NCBI RefSeq assembly: GCF_022846655.1
Contig: NZ_AP025667.1
Coordinates: 2,207,001-2,271,000 of the forward strand
Reading direction: 5' to 3'
DNA from: Streptomyces seoulensis
GTDB taxonomy: Bacteria; Actinomycetota; Actinomycetes; Streptomycetales; Streptomycetaceae
DNA: 64,000 bases
In this document: positions 56,255 through 64,000 of the stretch, one piece after another
How positions within the stretch are numbered: the first letter of the stretch is position 1
Layout of the letters: each line of letters starts with the position of its first letter
Position numbers and translations under genes: made by a program
The notes under the pieces: generated by a model
Databases searched by the model: none
What the model was told of the DNA's origin: nothing
Seen by the model: the letters and a program-made list of their open reading frames with translations, nothing else

Positions 56255-58498
56255 ATGCGTTGGCCCGTCGGCCGTCCCCGTAGCGTCCGCGCCCGCATCG
56301 TCGCCCTCGCCCTGGCTCCGGCCCTCGCCCTGACCGTGCTGTGGAGCTTCGCCATGGTCTCCGTCACCGGCGAGTTACGGGCCCTGATCCGGCTCCAGGG
56401 GGTGTACGAGGACTACGGCACCCCCGTGGACACCGCGGTCGGGCAGATCCAGATCGAGCGCCGCATGTCCGCCGCCCACCTCGGCGACCCGAGCGCGGCG
56501 GCCCCGGCGGCCGACCTCCTCGCCCAGCAGCGCCGCACCGACCGCGCGGTGGCCGCCATGCGGCGGGCGATGGCGAGCGGCGACCGGGACCGGCTGTCGG
56601 CCCGCCAGCGCCGGGCCCTGGACGCCATGGCCACCGCCACCACCAGGCTGGACGCGCTGCGCCGCGACGTGCTGTCCCGGCGGATCGGCTGGGACCGCGC
56701 CGTCACCGGGTACAGCGCCCTGGTCGAACCCGGCTTCGCCGTCCAGTCCGCGCTCACCGCCCTCCAGGCCGGACAGCTCGCCCGCGAGTCGCAGACCGTC
56801 ATCGAGCTGGTGCGGGTAAGGGAGTTCGTCTCGCGGGAGGACGCCCAGGTCGCCGGAGCGCGGGCCGCGGGCACCCTCACCGCGGCCCAGTACGCCCTGC
56901 TGACCGCCACCATCGAGGACCGCCGCCTCTTCGAGCGGACCTACGCACCCGACCTGCCCGCCGACTCCCACGCCCTGTACGAGAGGTTCCGGGACGGCGA
57001 CCTGCACCGGGCGCTGGAGAGGGCCGAGGACGCGCTGCTCACCGCCGGGGTCGGGGGCGCGGACCGAGCCGTAGCCGCGGACACCTGGCGGGCGGTCGCG
57101 GACCAGGCCGTGCACAGCTACATGCGGCTGTGCTCCAGCGCCGCCGAGTACTCCGCCGTCCGTGGACGTGCCTTCGCCTACCGGGAGTTGACCAAGGCCG
57201 CCGTCGTCGGCGCGGTCGGTCTGGCGGCCGCGGCGCTCTCCCTGTGGCTGGCCGTGCGCGGCGCCCGGCGCGTCTCCCGCCGGCTGGAGAACCTGCGCGA
57301 CGCCGCCGACCTGCTCAGCACCCGCCAACTCCCCGACGTGATGCGGCGGCTGAGCGCGGGCGAACGCGTGGACGCGGCCGCCGAGGCCCCGCCGCTGACC
57401 GCCGACGAGGTGCGCGACGACGAGATCGGCCAGGTCGGCCGCTCCTTCAACGCCGCCCGGCTCGCCGCCGTCGAGGCCGCCGTCCACCAGGCCACGCTGC
57501 GCCGGGGCCTGTCGGCGGTGCTGCTCAACATCGCCCGCCGCAACCAGGCACTGGTGCACCGGCAGTTGAAGCTCGTCGACACCCTGGAGCGCCGCACGGA
57601 CGACCCGGACGTGCTGGGGCAGCTCTTCCGGATCGACCACCTCACCACCCGGATGCGCCGCCACGCGGAGAGCCTCATCATCCTCTCCGGCGCGGCGCCC
57701 GGACGTCGTTGGCGCGGACCTGTACCCGTCGCCGACGTGGTCGCCTCGGCGGTCGGCGAGATCGAGGCGTACGCCCGCGTGGTCGTGCCGCCGATGCCGG
57801 GGGCCGGGATCGCGGCCGACGCCGTCGCCGACGTGGTGCACCTGCTCGCCGAACTGCTGGAGAACGCCACCCTGTTCTCGCCCCCGCACACCGAGGTCAC
57901 CCTGCGCACCGAGCACGAGGACGGCCGGCTCGTCCTGCGCGTCGACGACCGGGGCCTCGGACTCGATGCCGGGCAGCGCGAGGAGGCGACACGCACCCTG
58001 CGCGACCCGGACGCCTTCGACCCCACCCGGCACGACCGGCTCGGCCTGTACGTCGTCGGTCGCCTCGCCGCCCGGCACGGCATCGAGGTCGGCCTCGGGG
58101 AGTCCCCCTACGGAGGCACGACCGCCACGGTGCTGCTCCCCGCAGGGGTGCTCGCGGCCGTCGAACCCACCGGGGCCCGGCCGTCGGGGCGTACGGCACC
58201 ACCGCCGAGCCCCCGCAGGCCGGTGCGCGCGGCGCCCGTGCCGGTGTCCGGCCCCGCGGGCGCCCCGCTGCCCACCCGCACCCGGCAGGCGTCCCTCGCC
58301 CCCGAACTCCGCGCCCAGCCGCCGTCCCCGGAGGACACCCCGCTCGGCGCGGCCGACCCCGAGGAGATGCGCGCGCTGTTCGCCGCCTTCCAGCGGGGCC
58401 TGCACGACGGCCGCAACGGCCTGCCCGCCGACGGCGGCGCCCCCACTCCCACCGACGTCAACGTCGACGAAGGGACGGACACCGAAGATGTACGGTGA
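56255..58498 (+). CDS. cvnA: Conservon sensor kinase CvnA with nitrate-sensing (NIT-like) domain
   Basis: The product is 747 residues. The first span is at about 14-37, an external NIT-like helical sensor at about 45-310, the second span at about 311-332, then a HAMP-like linker. A dimerisation region (FRIDHLTTRMRRHAESLIILSG) and an HATPase domain follow, with N-box LLAELLENATLFSPPH and G-boxes VDDRGLGLD and GLYVVGRLAARHG. The last 120 residues are Pro/Arg-rich. Codon 41 is TTA, the rare leucine codon read by bldA tRNA. It heads the cvn operon and overlaps cvnB by 11 bases. Confidence 0.93.
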   Translation: MRWPVGRPRSVRARIVALALAPALALTVLWSFAMVSVTGELRALIRLQGVYEDYGTPVDTAVGQIQIERRMSAAHLGDPSAAAPAADLLAQQRRTDRAVAAMRRAMASGDRDRLSARQRRALDAMATATTRLDALRRDVLSRRIGWDRAVTGYSALVEPGFAVQSALTALQAGQLARESQTVIELVRVREFVSREDAQVAGARAAGTLTAAQYALLTATIEDRRLFERTYAPDLPADSHALYERFRDGDLHRALERAEDALLTAGVGGADRAVAADTWRAVADQAVHSYMRLCSSAAEYSAVRGRAFAYRELTKAAVVGAVGLAAAALSLWLAVRGARRVSRRLENLRDAADLLSTRQLPDVMRRLSAGERVDAAAEAPPLTADEVRDDEIGQVGRSFNAARLAAVEAAVHQATLRRGLSAVLLNIARRNQALVHRQLKLVDTLERRTDDPDVLGQLFRIDHLTTRMRRHAESLIILSGAAPGRRWRGPVPVADVVASAVGEIEAYARVVVPPMPGAGIAADAVADVVHLLAELLENATLFSPPHTEVTLRTEHEDGRLVLRVDDRGLGLDAGQREEATRTLRDPDAFDPTRHDRLGLYVVGRLAARHGIEVGLGESPYGGTTATVLLPAGVLAAVEPTGARPSGRTAPPPSPRRPVRAAPVPVSGPAGAPLPTRTRQASLAPELRAQPPSPEDTPLGAADPEEMRALFAAFQRGLHDGRNGLPADGGAPTPTDVNVDEGTDTEDVR

Positions 58499-58925
58499 CG
58501 ATCTGAACCCGGAGAACCCGGCCGTGCCCCAGGGCGCGCCCGGCACCGACCTCGGCTGGCTGCTCGACGACCTCGTCTCGCGCACCGAACACGTGCGCCA
58601 GGCCGTGCTCCTCACCGCCGACGGGCTGCCGCTCAGCAGCTCCGACGGCATGCGCCGCCGCGACATCGAGCACCTGTCCGCCGTCTGCTCGGGCCTGCAG
58701 GGGCTCGCCGACTCGGCGGGGGAGCGGTTCACCGCCGGTGAGGTGCGGCAGACCATGGTCATGCTGGAGGACGCCTACCTCTTCATCACCCCCGCCGGAC
58801 ACGGCAGCCGGCTCGCCGTGCTGTGCGAGGCGCGCACCGACGTGGGGCAGCTCGCCCACGAGATGGCCCTCCTCGTCCGCCGCCTCGGCCGTCACCTGGA
58901 CGCCGCGGCCCGCTCGGCGCCGTGA
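58488..58925 (+). CDS. cvnB: Roadblock/LC7-domain protein CvnB
   Basis: The product is 145 residues. A roadblock/LC7 fold begins LGWLLDDLVSRTEHVRQAVLLTADGLPLSSSDGM and continues through VMLEDAYLFITPAGHGSRLAVL. In conservons CvnB acts with the membrane kinase and a small GTPase, probably as a GTPase regulator or scaffold. The ATG lies inside the end of cvnA. cvnC follows after 3 bases. Confidence 0.93.
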   Translation: MYGDDLNPENPAVPQGAPGTDLGWLLDDLVSRTEHVRQAVLLTADGLPLSSSDGMRRRDIEHLSAVCSGLQGLADSAGERFTAGEVRQTMVMLEDAYLFITPAGHGSRLAVLCEARTDVGQLAHEMALLVRRLGRHLDAAARSAP

Positions 58926-58928
58926 CCG

Positions 58929-59309
58929 GTGGACGAGGAGTACTGGTACGAGGAGGACACCGGGGCGATGGTCCGCCCCTACACCGTCACCCGCGGCCGC
59001 ACCCGGCCCTCGGCGCGGCACGCCATCGACCTGATGTCCCGGGTCACGGCACTGGAACCCGGCCCGGACGGCCCCGGCGTCGACCACGCCCGGGCGGCCC
59101 TGCTCGGCCATGTCCGGCGGGGGCCGCGTCCGGTGGTCGAGCTGGCGGCCGACGCCGACCTGCCCCTCACCGTCGTCCGGGTTCTCCTCGGTGACCTGGC
59201 CGAACAGGGCCTGATCCGCATCGACGCGCCCCGCCGCCTCCCGGTCCACGGCGCAGCCGCCGACCCGGAGCTGCTGCGGGAGATCGTGCGCCGACTGCGC
59301 GAGCTCTAG
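58929..59309 (+). CDS. cvnC: DUF742 protein CvnC
   Basis: The product is 126 residues. A short acidic N-terminus precedes a winged-helix DUF742 domain (RPYTVTRGRTRPSARHAIDLMSRV, PVVELAADADLPLTVVRVLLGDLAEQGLI). This is the third conserved member of Streptomyces conservons. The fourth, the Ras-like GTPase CvnD, would be expected next but is absent: a hairpin and a 182-base gap follow, then an unrelated hydrolase. The GTG start is 3 bases after cvnB. Confidence 0.93.
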   Translation: MDEEYWYEEDTGAMVRPYTVTRGRTRPSARHAIDLMSRVTALEPGPDGPGVDHARAALLGHVRRGPRPVVELAADADLPLTVVRVLLGDLAEQGLIRIDAPRRLPVHGAAADPELLREIVRRLREL

Positions 59310-59320
59310 GCGTCATCTAC

Positions 59321-59343
59321 GCGCGTGCATCCCTGGCACGCGC
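59321..59343 (+). terminator. Hairpin ending the cvn operon
   Basis: The 8-bp arms gcgcgtgc / gcacgcgc with a 7-base loop lie 12 bases after cvnC. The remaining gap to 59491 holds no gene. Confidence 0.6.
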
Positions 59344-59491
59344 AATGAATCGCCGCCGGGGGCCGCGTCGACGCAACGAACCGCGCACCGGCGCGCAACG
59401 GGTGCTTCTTGTCCGGGTGAGCGCGCCGACCGTACCGTCTTACTGGCTTCCCGATGCCCCCCGAACCCCCATTTTCCGGTGAGGATCACGC

Positions 59492-60292
59492 ATGCGCACC
59501 GCCCTGCTCCAGAGCTCCGGCCGCCCCGGTTCCGTCGCCGAGAACCTCAAGGTCCTCGACGAGGCCGCGGGCCGCGCCGCCGAGGCGGGCGCCGGGCTGC
59601 TGGCGGCACCGGAGATGTTCCTGACCGGGTACGCGATCGGCGGCGAGATCCCGCACCTCGCCGAGCCCGCCGACGGCGACTCGGCCGACGCGGTCGCCGA
59701 CATCGCCACCCGGCACGGCCTGGCCATCGCCTACGGCTACCCCGAGCGCGACGGTGACACCGTGTACAACTCCGCCCAGATCGTCTCCGCCGAGGGCGTC
59801 CGGCTCGCGGGCTACCGCAAGACCCATCTCTTCGGCTGCTTCGAGCGCGACCACTTCACCCCGGGCGAACGGCAGGTCGTCCAGGCCGAGCTGAACGGCC
59901 TCACCGTGGGCCTGATGATCTGCTACGACGTCGAGTTCCCGGAGAACGTGCGCGCCCACGCGCTGGCCGGCACCGACCTGCTGATCGTGCCGACCGCGCA
60001 GATGCACCCGTATCAGTTCGTGCCGGAGTCGATGATCCCGGTGCGCGCCTTCGAGAACCAGATGTACGTGGCCTACGTCAACCGGGTCGGCAGGGAAGGG
60101 GAGTTCGAGTTCGTCGGGCTCACCACGCTGGCCGGCCCCGACGGCGTGGCCCGCGTCCGCGCCGGGCGCTCCGAGGCCCAGTTGGTGTTCGCCGACGCCG
60201 ACCCCGCCTTCCTGGCCGCCTCCCGCGAGGCCAACCCGTACCTCGCCGACCGCCGCCCCGGCCTGTACGGGTCGCTCACCCGCGCCTCCTGA
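59492..60292 (+). CDS. Nitrilase-superfamily carbon-nitrogen hydrolase
   Basis: The product is 266 residues. The Glu-Lys-Cys triad is present: E41 (APEMFLTGY), K110 (GYRKTHLFG) and C144 (LMICYDVEFPE). The layout fits amidases acting on small aliphatic or omega-amides rather than true nitrilases. The ATG follows gtgaggatca. The amine oxidase gene starts 52 bases later on the same strand, so the two are probably coexpressed and may act in sequence on an amino acid and its amide product. Confidence 0.92.
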   Translation: MRTALLQSSGRPGSVAENLKVLDEAAGRAAEAGAGLLAAPEMFLTGYAIGGEIPHLAEPADGDSADAVADIATRHGLAIAYGYPERDGDTVYNSAQIVSAEGVRLAGYRKTHLFGCFERDHFTPGERQVVQAELNGLTVGLMICYDVEFPENVRAHALAGTDLLIVPTAQMHPYQFVPESMIPVRAFENQMYVAYVNRVGREGEFEFVGLTTLAGPDGVARVRAGRSEAQLVFADADPAFLAASREANPYLADRRPGLYGSLTRAS

Positions 60293-60344
60293 ACCTCCCC
60301 CCACCAGTTCCTCGCAGTACTTCCGCGCAAGGAGTCCGTACCCC

Positions 60345-62042
60345 ATGACGTCCACGGTGCCCAACGCCGTCGAGCACGCCGACGAGCAGCAGCCGCCGAT
60401 CACCATGTTCGGCCCGGACTTCCCCTACGCCTACGACGACTTCCTCGCCCACCCGGCGGGCCTCGGCCAGATCCCGGCCACCGAGCACGGCACCGAGGTC
60501 GCCGTCATCGGCGGCGGCCTGTCCGGCATCGTCGCCGCGTACGAGCTGATGAAGATGGGCCTCAAGCCCGTCGTCTACGAGGCCGACCAGCTCGGCGGCC
60601 GGCTGCGCACCGTCGGGTTCGAGGGCTGCGACGAGTCGCTGACCGCCGAGATGGGCGCGATGCGCTTCCCGCCGTCCTCCACGGCCCTCCAGCACTACAT
60701 CGACCTGGTCGGCCTGCACACCCGCCCCTTCCCCAACCCGCTGGCCGAGGGCACCCCGTCGACCGTGGTGGACCTCAAGGGCGAGTCGCACTACGCGGAG
60801 ACCGTCGCCGACCTGCCCCAGGTCTACCGGGACGTCGCCGCCGCGTGGAACAAGTGCCTGGAGGAGGGCGCCGACTTCTCCGACATGAACCGCGCCATGC
60901 GCGAGCGGGACGTGCCGCGCATCCGCGAGATCTGGGCGAAGCTGGTCGAGAAGCTCGACAACCAGACCTTCTACGGCTTCCTCTGCGACTCCGAGGCGTT
61001 CAAGTCCTTCCGGCACCGCGAGATCTTCGGCCAGGTCGGCTTCGGCACCGGCGGCTGGGACACCGACTTCCCCAACTCCATCCTGGAGATCCTGCGCGTC
61101 GTCTACACCGAGGCCGACGACCACCACCGGGGCATCGTCGGCGGCTCCCAGCAGCTCCCGCTGCGCATGTGGGAGCGCGAGCCGGAGAAGATCGTCCACT
61201 GGCCCTACGGCACCTCGCTGGCCTCGCTGCACGTGAACGGCGAGCCCCGCCCGGCCGTGACCCGGCTGAACCGCACCTCGGGCAACCGGATCACGGTCAC
61301 CGACGCGAACGGCGACATCCGGACCTACCAGGCGGCGATCTTCACGGCCCAGTCCTGGATGCTGCTCTCCAAGATCGCCTGCGACGACTCGCTCTTCCCG
61401 ATCGACCACTGGACCGCGATCGAGCGGACCCACTACATGGAGTCCTCGAAGCTCTTCGTGCCGGTCGACCGGCCCTTCTGGCTGGACAAGGACGAGGAGA
61501 CCGGCCGGGACGTCATGTCGATGACGCTCACCGACCGCATGACGCGCGGCACCTACCTGCTGGACGAGGGCCCGGACAAGCCCGCCGTCATCTGCCTCTC
61601 CTACACCTGGTGCGACGACAGCCTGAAGTGGCTGCCGCTGTCCGCGAACGAGCGGATGGAGGTCATGCTGAAGTCGCTCGGCGAGATCTACCCGAAGGTC
61701 GACATCAGGAAGCACATCATCGGCAACCCGGTGACCGTCTCCTGGGAGAACGAGCCCTACTTCATGGGCGCGTTCAAGGCCAACCTGCCCGGCCACTACC
61801 GCTACCAGCGCCGCCTGTTCACGCACTTCATGCAGGACCGGCTGCCCGAGGACAAGCGGGGCGTCTTCCTCGCCGGTGACGACATCTCCTGGACGGCCGG
61901 CTGGGCCGAGGGCGCGGTCCAGACCGCGCTGAACGCGGTCTGGGGCGTCATGCGGCACTTCGGCGGCGAGACCGACCCGACCAACCCGGGCCCCGGCGAC
62001 GTCTACGACGAGATCGCGCCCGTCGAGCTGCCCGAGGACTGA
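60345..62042 (+). CDS. Flavin monoamine oxidase (L-amino-acid / tryptophan monooxygenase-like)
   Basis: The product is 565 residues. FAD binding is shown by VAVIGGGLSGIVAAYEL (Gly-rich loop at 56-61), E79 and GGRLRTVGF. The C-terminal FLAGDDISWTAGWAEGAVQTALNAV closes the flavin site. The N-terminal PDFPYAYDDFLAHPAGLG and overall size fit bacterial L-amino-acid oxidase or tryptophan 2-monooxygenase relatives, which give amides or keto acids. No signal peptide is seen, so it is cytoplasmic. With the upstream amidase-type hydrolase it suggests an oxidise-then-hydrolyse route. Confidence 0.88.
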   Translation: MTSTVPNAVEHADEQQPPITMFGPDFPYAYDDFLAHPAGLGQIPATEHGTEVAVIGGGLSGIVAAYELMKMGLKPVVYEADQLGGRLRTVGFEGCDESLTAEMGAMRFPPSSTALQHYIDLVGLHTRPFPNPLAEGTPSTVVDLKGESHYAETVADLPQVYRDVAAAWNKCLEEGADFSDMNRAMRERDVPRIREIWAKLVEKLDNQTFYGFLCDSEAFKSFRHREIFGQVGFGTGGWDTDFPNSILEILRVVYTEADDHHRGIVGGSQQLPLRMWEREPEKIVHWPYGTSLASLHVNGEPRPAVTRLNRTSGNRITVTDANGDIRTYQAAIFTAQSWMLLSKIACDDSLFPIDHWTAIERTHYMESSKLFVPVDRPFWLDKDEETGRDVMSMTLTDRMTRGTYLLDEGPDKPAVICLSYTWCDDSLKWLPLSANERMEVMLKSLGEIYPKVDIRKHIIGNPVTVSWENEPYFMGAFKANLPGHYRYQRRLFTHFMQDRLPEDKRGVFLAGDDISWTAGWAEGAVQTALNAVWGVMRHFGGETDPTNPGPGDVYDEIAPVELPED

Positions 62043-62053
62043 TCCGGGGAGGA

Positions 62054-62081
62054 GGCGGCCGGGTCTCAGACCCCGGCCGCC
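62054..62081. terminator. Bidirectional terminator between convergent genes
   Basis: The arms ggcggccggg / cccggccgcc with a short loop lie between the amine oxidase and the oxidoreductase. The right arm overlaps the last codons of the minus-strand gene. Confidence 0.75.
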
Positions 62082-62995
62082 CGCGCCTTCTCGTAGACCT
62101 CGGCCGCGGTGTCCTTCAGCTCCGCCGCGTCCCGCGCGCCGGACTGGAGGTCGACGAGTATGTCCGTCATGCCGATCCGGGAGTGCTCCACCAGGTCCGC
62201 CACGATCTGGTCCACGCTTCCCTCGAAGGGCGCGCGGTCGGCGTTCTGCGCCGTCTTGGAGCGGAACACCGCGTTCACCCGCAGCACCGCGCGGAGCGGC
62301 TCCGTACGCCCCCGCTCCTCGGCCAGTTCCCGCAGCTCGCGCCACTGGGCGGCGACCTGTTCGGCGCCCTGGCTCACCGGCAGCCAGCCGTCCGCCCGGT
62401 CCACCACCCGGCGCAGCGCGCGGCCACTGCCCGCCGCCAGCAGGATCGGGATCGGCCGCGCGGGCTTCGGCCCGACCACGGCGGAGGGGATGTCCGAGAT
62501 CTCGCCCCGGTGGACGACCGGATCCGGACCCCAGGCCGCCCGGCACACCGAGATGATCTCGTCCAGCACCGCGCCGCGCTCCTCGAAGGGGCGCACGCCG
62601 GAAGCCGCGTACTCGTCCAGGGACCAGCCCGTGCCGAGGCCCGCCAGGACCCGGCCGCCGCTCGCCGCGTCCAGGGTGGCCAGCGACTTGGCGAGCTGGA
62701 ACGGCAGGTGCAGCGGGGCCACCAGCACGCTGGAGCCCAGCTCCGCACGCGTGGTCGCCGAGGCGGCCAGGGCGAGCGTGACCAGCGGGTCGGCCACGTG
62801 CCGGTACTGGTCCGGCCAGGGCAGACCCGGTATGCCGTACAGACCCTGGGTGGCGGGCTCCGGGACCAGGGCCCGCTCGAAGACCCACAGGCTGTCGTAG
62901 CCGATCTCCTCGGCCGCGCGCGCCACGTCGGGCACGTCCCTGCCGATATCGTACTGGCGCATCTGGGGAAGGCCGAGGCCGAGCCTGGTCGTCAT
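62066..62995 (-). CDS. LLM-class F420-dependent oxidoreductase
   Basis: The product is 309 residues, a luciferase-like TIM barrel. Typical stretches are LGLGLPQMRQYD at the N-terminus, AAEEIGYDSLWVFERAL, ATLDAASGGRVLAGLGTGW and PIPILLAAGSG. These fit actinobacterial F420-dependent reductases or dehydrogenases; the substrate cannot be told from sequence. The ATG follows aaggagcagcg. Transcription comes from the 92-base gap shared with the next minus-strand gene. Confidence 0.9.
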   Translation of the reverse strand: MTTRLGLGLPQMRQYDIGRDVPDVARAAEEIGYDSLWVFERALVPEPATQGLYGIPGLPWPDQYRHVADPLVTLALAASATTRAELGSSVLVAPLHLPFQLAKSLATLDAASGGRVLAGLGTGWSLDEYAASGVRPFEERGAVLDEIISVCRAAWGPDPVVHRGEISDIPSAVVGPKPARPIPILLAAGSGRALRRVVDRADGWLPVSQGAEQVAAQWRELRELAEERGRTEPLRAVLRVNAVFRSKTAQNADRAPFEGSVDQIVADLVEHSRIGMTDILVDLQSGARDAAELKDTAAEVYEKARAAGV

Positions 62996-63087
62996 ACCGC
63001 TGCTCCTTCGCGTCGGGATGCCCCTTCAACGCGCGGCGATCGCCCGGCTGTTCCGTAGGTCACCCGAAGGGGTGAGTTCAGGCCGGA

Positions 63088-63774
63088 TCAGTCGCGGAGC
63101 GGGGTGAGCAGCATCCGGCCCGCGAGGCCGACCGCCGCGTCCAGCCGGGCGGCGAACTCCTCGGCCACGTCCCCGCAGCGGCGCAGCGCCCACAGGACGC
63201 GGGCCGCCGACCAGGTGGCGTCACGGGCCCGCTCCAGGCTCCAGGAGCCCAGCAGATGGGTGATCGGATCGGCGATCTGGAGCAGGTCGGGACCCGGCAT
63301 CAGATCCTCGCGGATGCGCTCCTCCAGCGCCGCGAGCAGCTCGCCCACCCGGTCGAACTCGTCCTCCAGGTCGGCCGGTTCGCACCCCAGCGCCCGGCAG
63401 GTGTCCACCACGGCGAGCGCCAGGTCGTGCCCGATGTGGGCGTTGATCCCGGCGAGTGCGAACTGCAGCGGGGTCACACCGGGATGGCGGCGGAGCTGGA
63501 ACAGCGGGCGCCAGCAGGCGGGCGGCCGGCGGTCCTCGGTGACCGCGTCCACGGCCGCCAGGTAGCGCTCGGCGAACCGCACGTCCAGCGCGGCCGCCGC
63601 GCACGGGTCCGTGAACGCCCCGGTGTCCAGCCGCCGGTCCACCTCCTCGGTGACGGTGAGGTAGACCCGGTTGAACACGGCGACCCCGTCCCGCTCGGGC
63701 AGCTCCGTGCCGAGCGCGCGCATCCGGGACAGGACGGCGTCGACGGGGGTGGTGGAGTATCGCGGCAGCGCCAT
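63088..63774 (-). CDS. DUF5995 family protein
   Basis: The product is 228 residues, mostly alpha-helical, with the conserved stretch LQFALAGINAHIGHDLALAVVDTC and FNRVYLTVTEEVD. I recognise it as the DUF5995 family found in actinobacteria; activity is unknown. The histidines in NAHIGHDL could bind a metal, by inference only. The ATG follows a cccccatgg context without a strong ribosome site. The gene lies 92 bases upstream of the oxidoreductase on the same strand. Confidence 0.8.
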   Translation of the reverse strand: MALPRYSTTPVDAVLSRMRALGTELPERDGVAVFNRVYLTVTEEVDRRLDTGAFTDPCAAAALDVRFAERYLAAVDAVTEDRRPPACWRPLFQLRRHPGVTPLQFALAGINAHIGHDLALAVVDTCRALGCEPADLEDEFDRVGELLAALEERIREDLMPGPDLLQIADPITHLLGSWSLERARDATWSAARVLWALRRCGDVAEEFAARLDAAVGLAGRMLLTPLRD

Positions 63775-63863
63775 GGGGGAAGGGTGGCAGCCGCGCGCCG
63801 GGCGGCGGGCCGACCGGCCCGGTGCTTCGCCGGAACGAGCGAACGCCGGGCCGGACCGTGCGG

Positions 63864-64000
63864 CTACGCCTTGCCGGGACCCGTGGTGCCGTCCGACGAC
63901 TCGTCGTAGGAGGAGGTGCCCTCGTCCAGCAGCGGTTCCTGCCCCTTCAGGTGCGCCGGGGCGAACGCGCGCAGCGCGTGGTAGCCGGTGATGACCACCA
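63864..64000 (-). CDS. 3' end of an unrecognised minus-strand gene
   Basis: The last 45 codons of a reading frame enter from the right edge, ending at the stop complementary to 63864-63866. The visible peptide begins VVITGYHALRAFAPAHLKGQEPLL and ends in an acidic Ser/Thr/Gly-rich tail (DESSDGTTGPGKA). A hydrophobic start followed by a polar tail would fit the C-terminus of a membrane protein. I cannot name the family. Confidence 0.55.
   Translation of the reverse strand, partial: VVITGYHALRAFAPAHLKGQEPLLDEGTSSYDESSDGTTGPGKA

Noticed and set aside
59401..59440. cttgtccgggtg upstream of the nitrilase-type gene as a damage box
   Set aside because: C instead of purine after TTGTC and no TAnnnT at the right distance.

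Overview
The window is a piece of a Streptomyces chromosome. The evidence is very high GC with G/C-loaded third codon positions, many GTG/TTG starts, four-base ATGA gene overlaps, and genus-level marker proteins: BldD, the actinobacterial integration host factor sIHF, a conservon-type sensor operon, and a single TTA codon among about 60 genes. It reads as conserved core chromosome. I see no insertion sequence, prophage, CRISPR array, tRNA or rRNA gene. Both ends cut genes: the 3' end of a YebC/PmpR-type gene on the left and the 3' end of an unrecognised minus-strand gene on the right.

Layout: 0.2-2.5 kb ruvCAB (Holliday junction processing). 2.6-6.8 kb yajC-secD-secF-apt (Sec export accessory proteins plus purine salvage). 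7.0-9.5 kb relA (ppGpp synthetase/hydrolase), facing a DUF349 gene and a membrane cyclophilin on the minus strand. 12-14 kb a glyoxalase II-like hydrolase and hisS. 14.2-17.2 kb a VKOR homologue, rarA and rpsD with a long leader. 17.4-26.9 kb a long run: two small membrane-associated proteins, alaS, ruvX, mltG, aroE, aroC, aroK, aroB. 27-30.3 kb a P-loop kinase with a proline-rich repeat tail, an M24 peptidase homologue, efp and nusB. 30.4-30.9 kb bldD on the minus strand. 31.2-41.2 kb the de novo pyrimidine cluster pyrR-pyrB-pyrC-(PH-like membrane protein)-carA-carB-pyrD-pyrF. 41.4-47.9 kb sihF, gmk, rpoZ, coaBC, metK, priA. 48-53.2 kb an HTH protein, fmt, rsmB, rpe and a SorC-type regulator. 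From 53.2 kb the content is more accessory: an RNase Sa-like lipoprotein with a barstar-type inhibitor, guaB1, an Lrp-type regulator, a conservon without its GTPase (cvnA-cvnB-cvnC), a nitrilase-family hydrolase with a flavin amine oxidase, an F420-type oxidoreductase and a DUF5995 protein.

The most interesting signal is regulatory. Three unlinked DNA-repair or replication-restart units (ruvCAB, rarA, priA) each carry a promoter matching the actinobacterial LexA-independent DNA-damage consensus tTGTCRgtg-N8-TAnnnT (the PafBC/RecA-NDp type). At rarA and priA the -10 sits 6-7 bases before the start codon, which predicts leaderless mRNAs. The other strong observations are a PyrR-binding-loop motif that sequesters the pyrR Shine-Dalgarno sequence, a TTA (bldA-dependent) codon in the conservon kinase, a conservon with no CvnD GTPase next to it, and an M24 peptidase homologue upstream of efp in which three of five metal ligands are substituted. 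All functional calls come from reading motifs and family resemblance; no database search was run.
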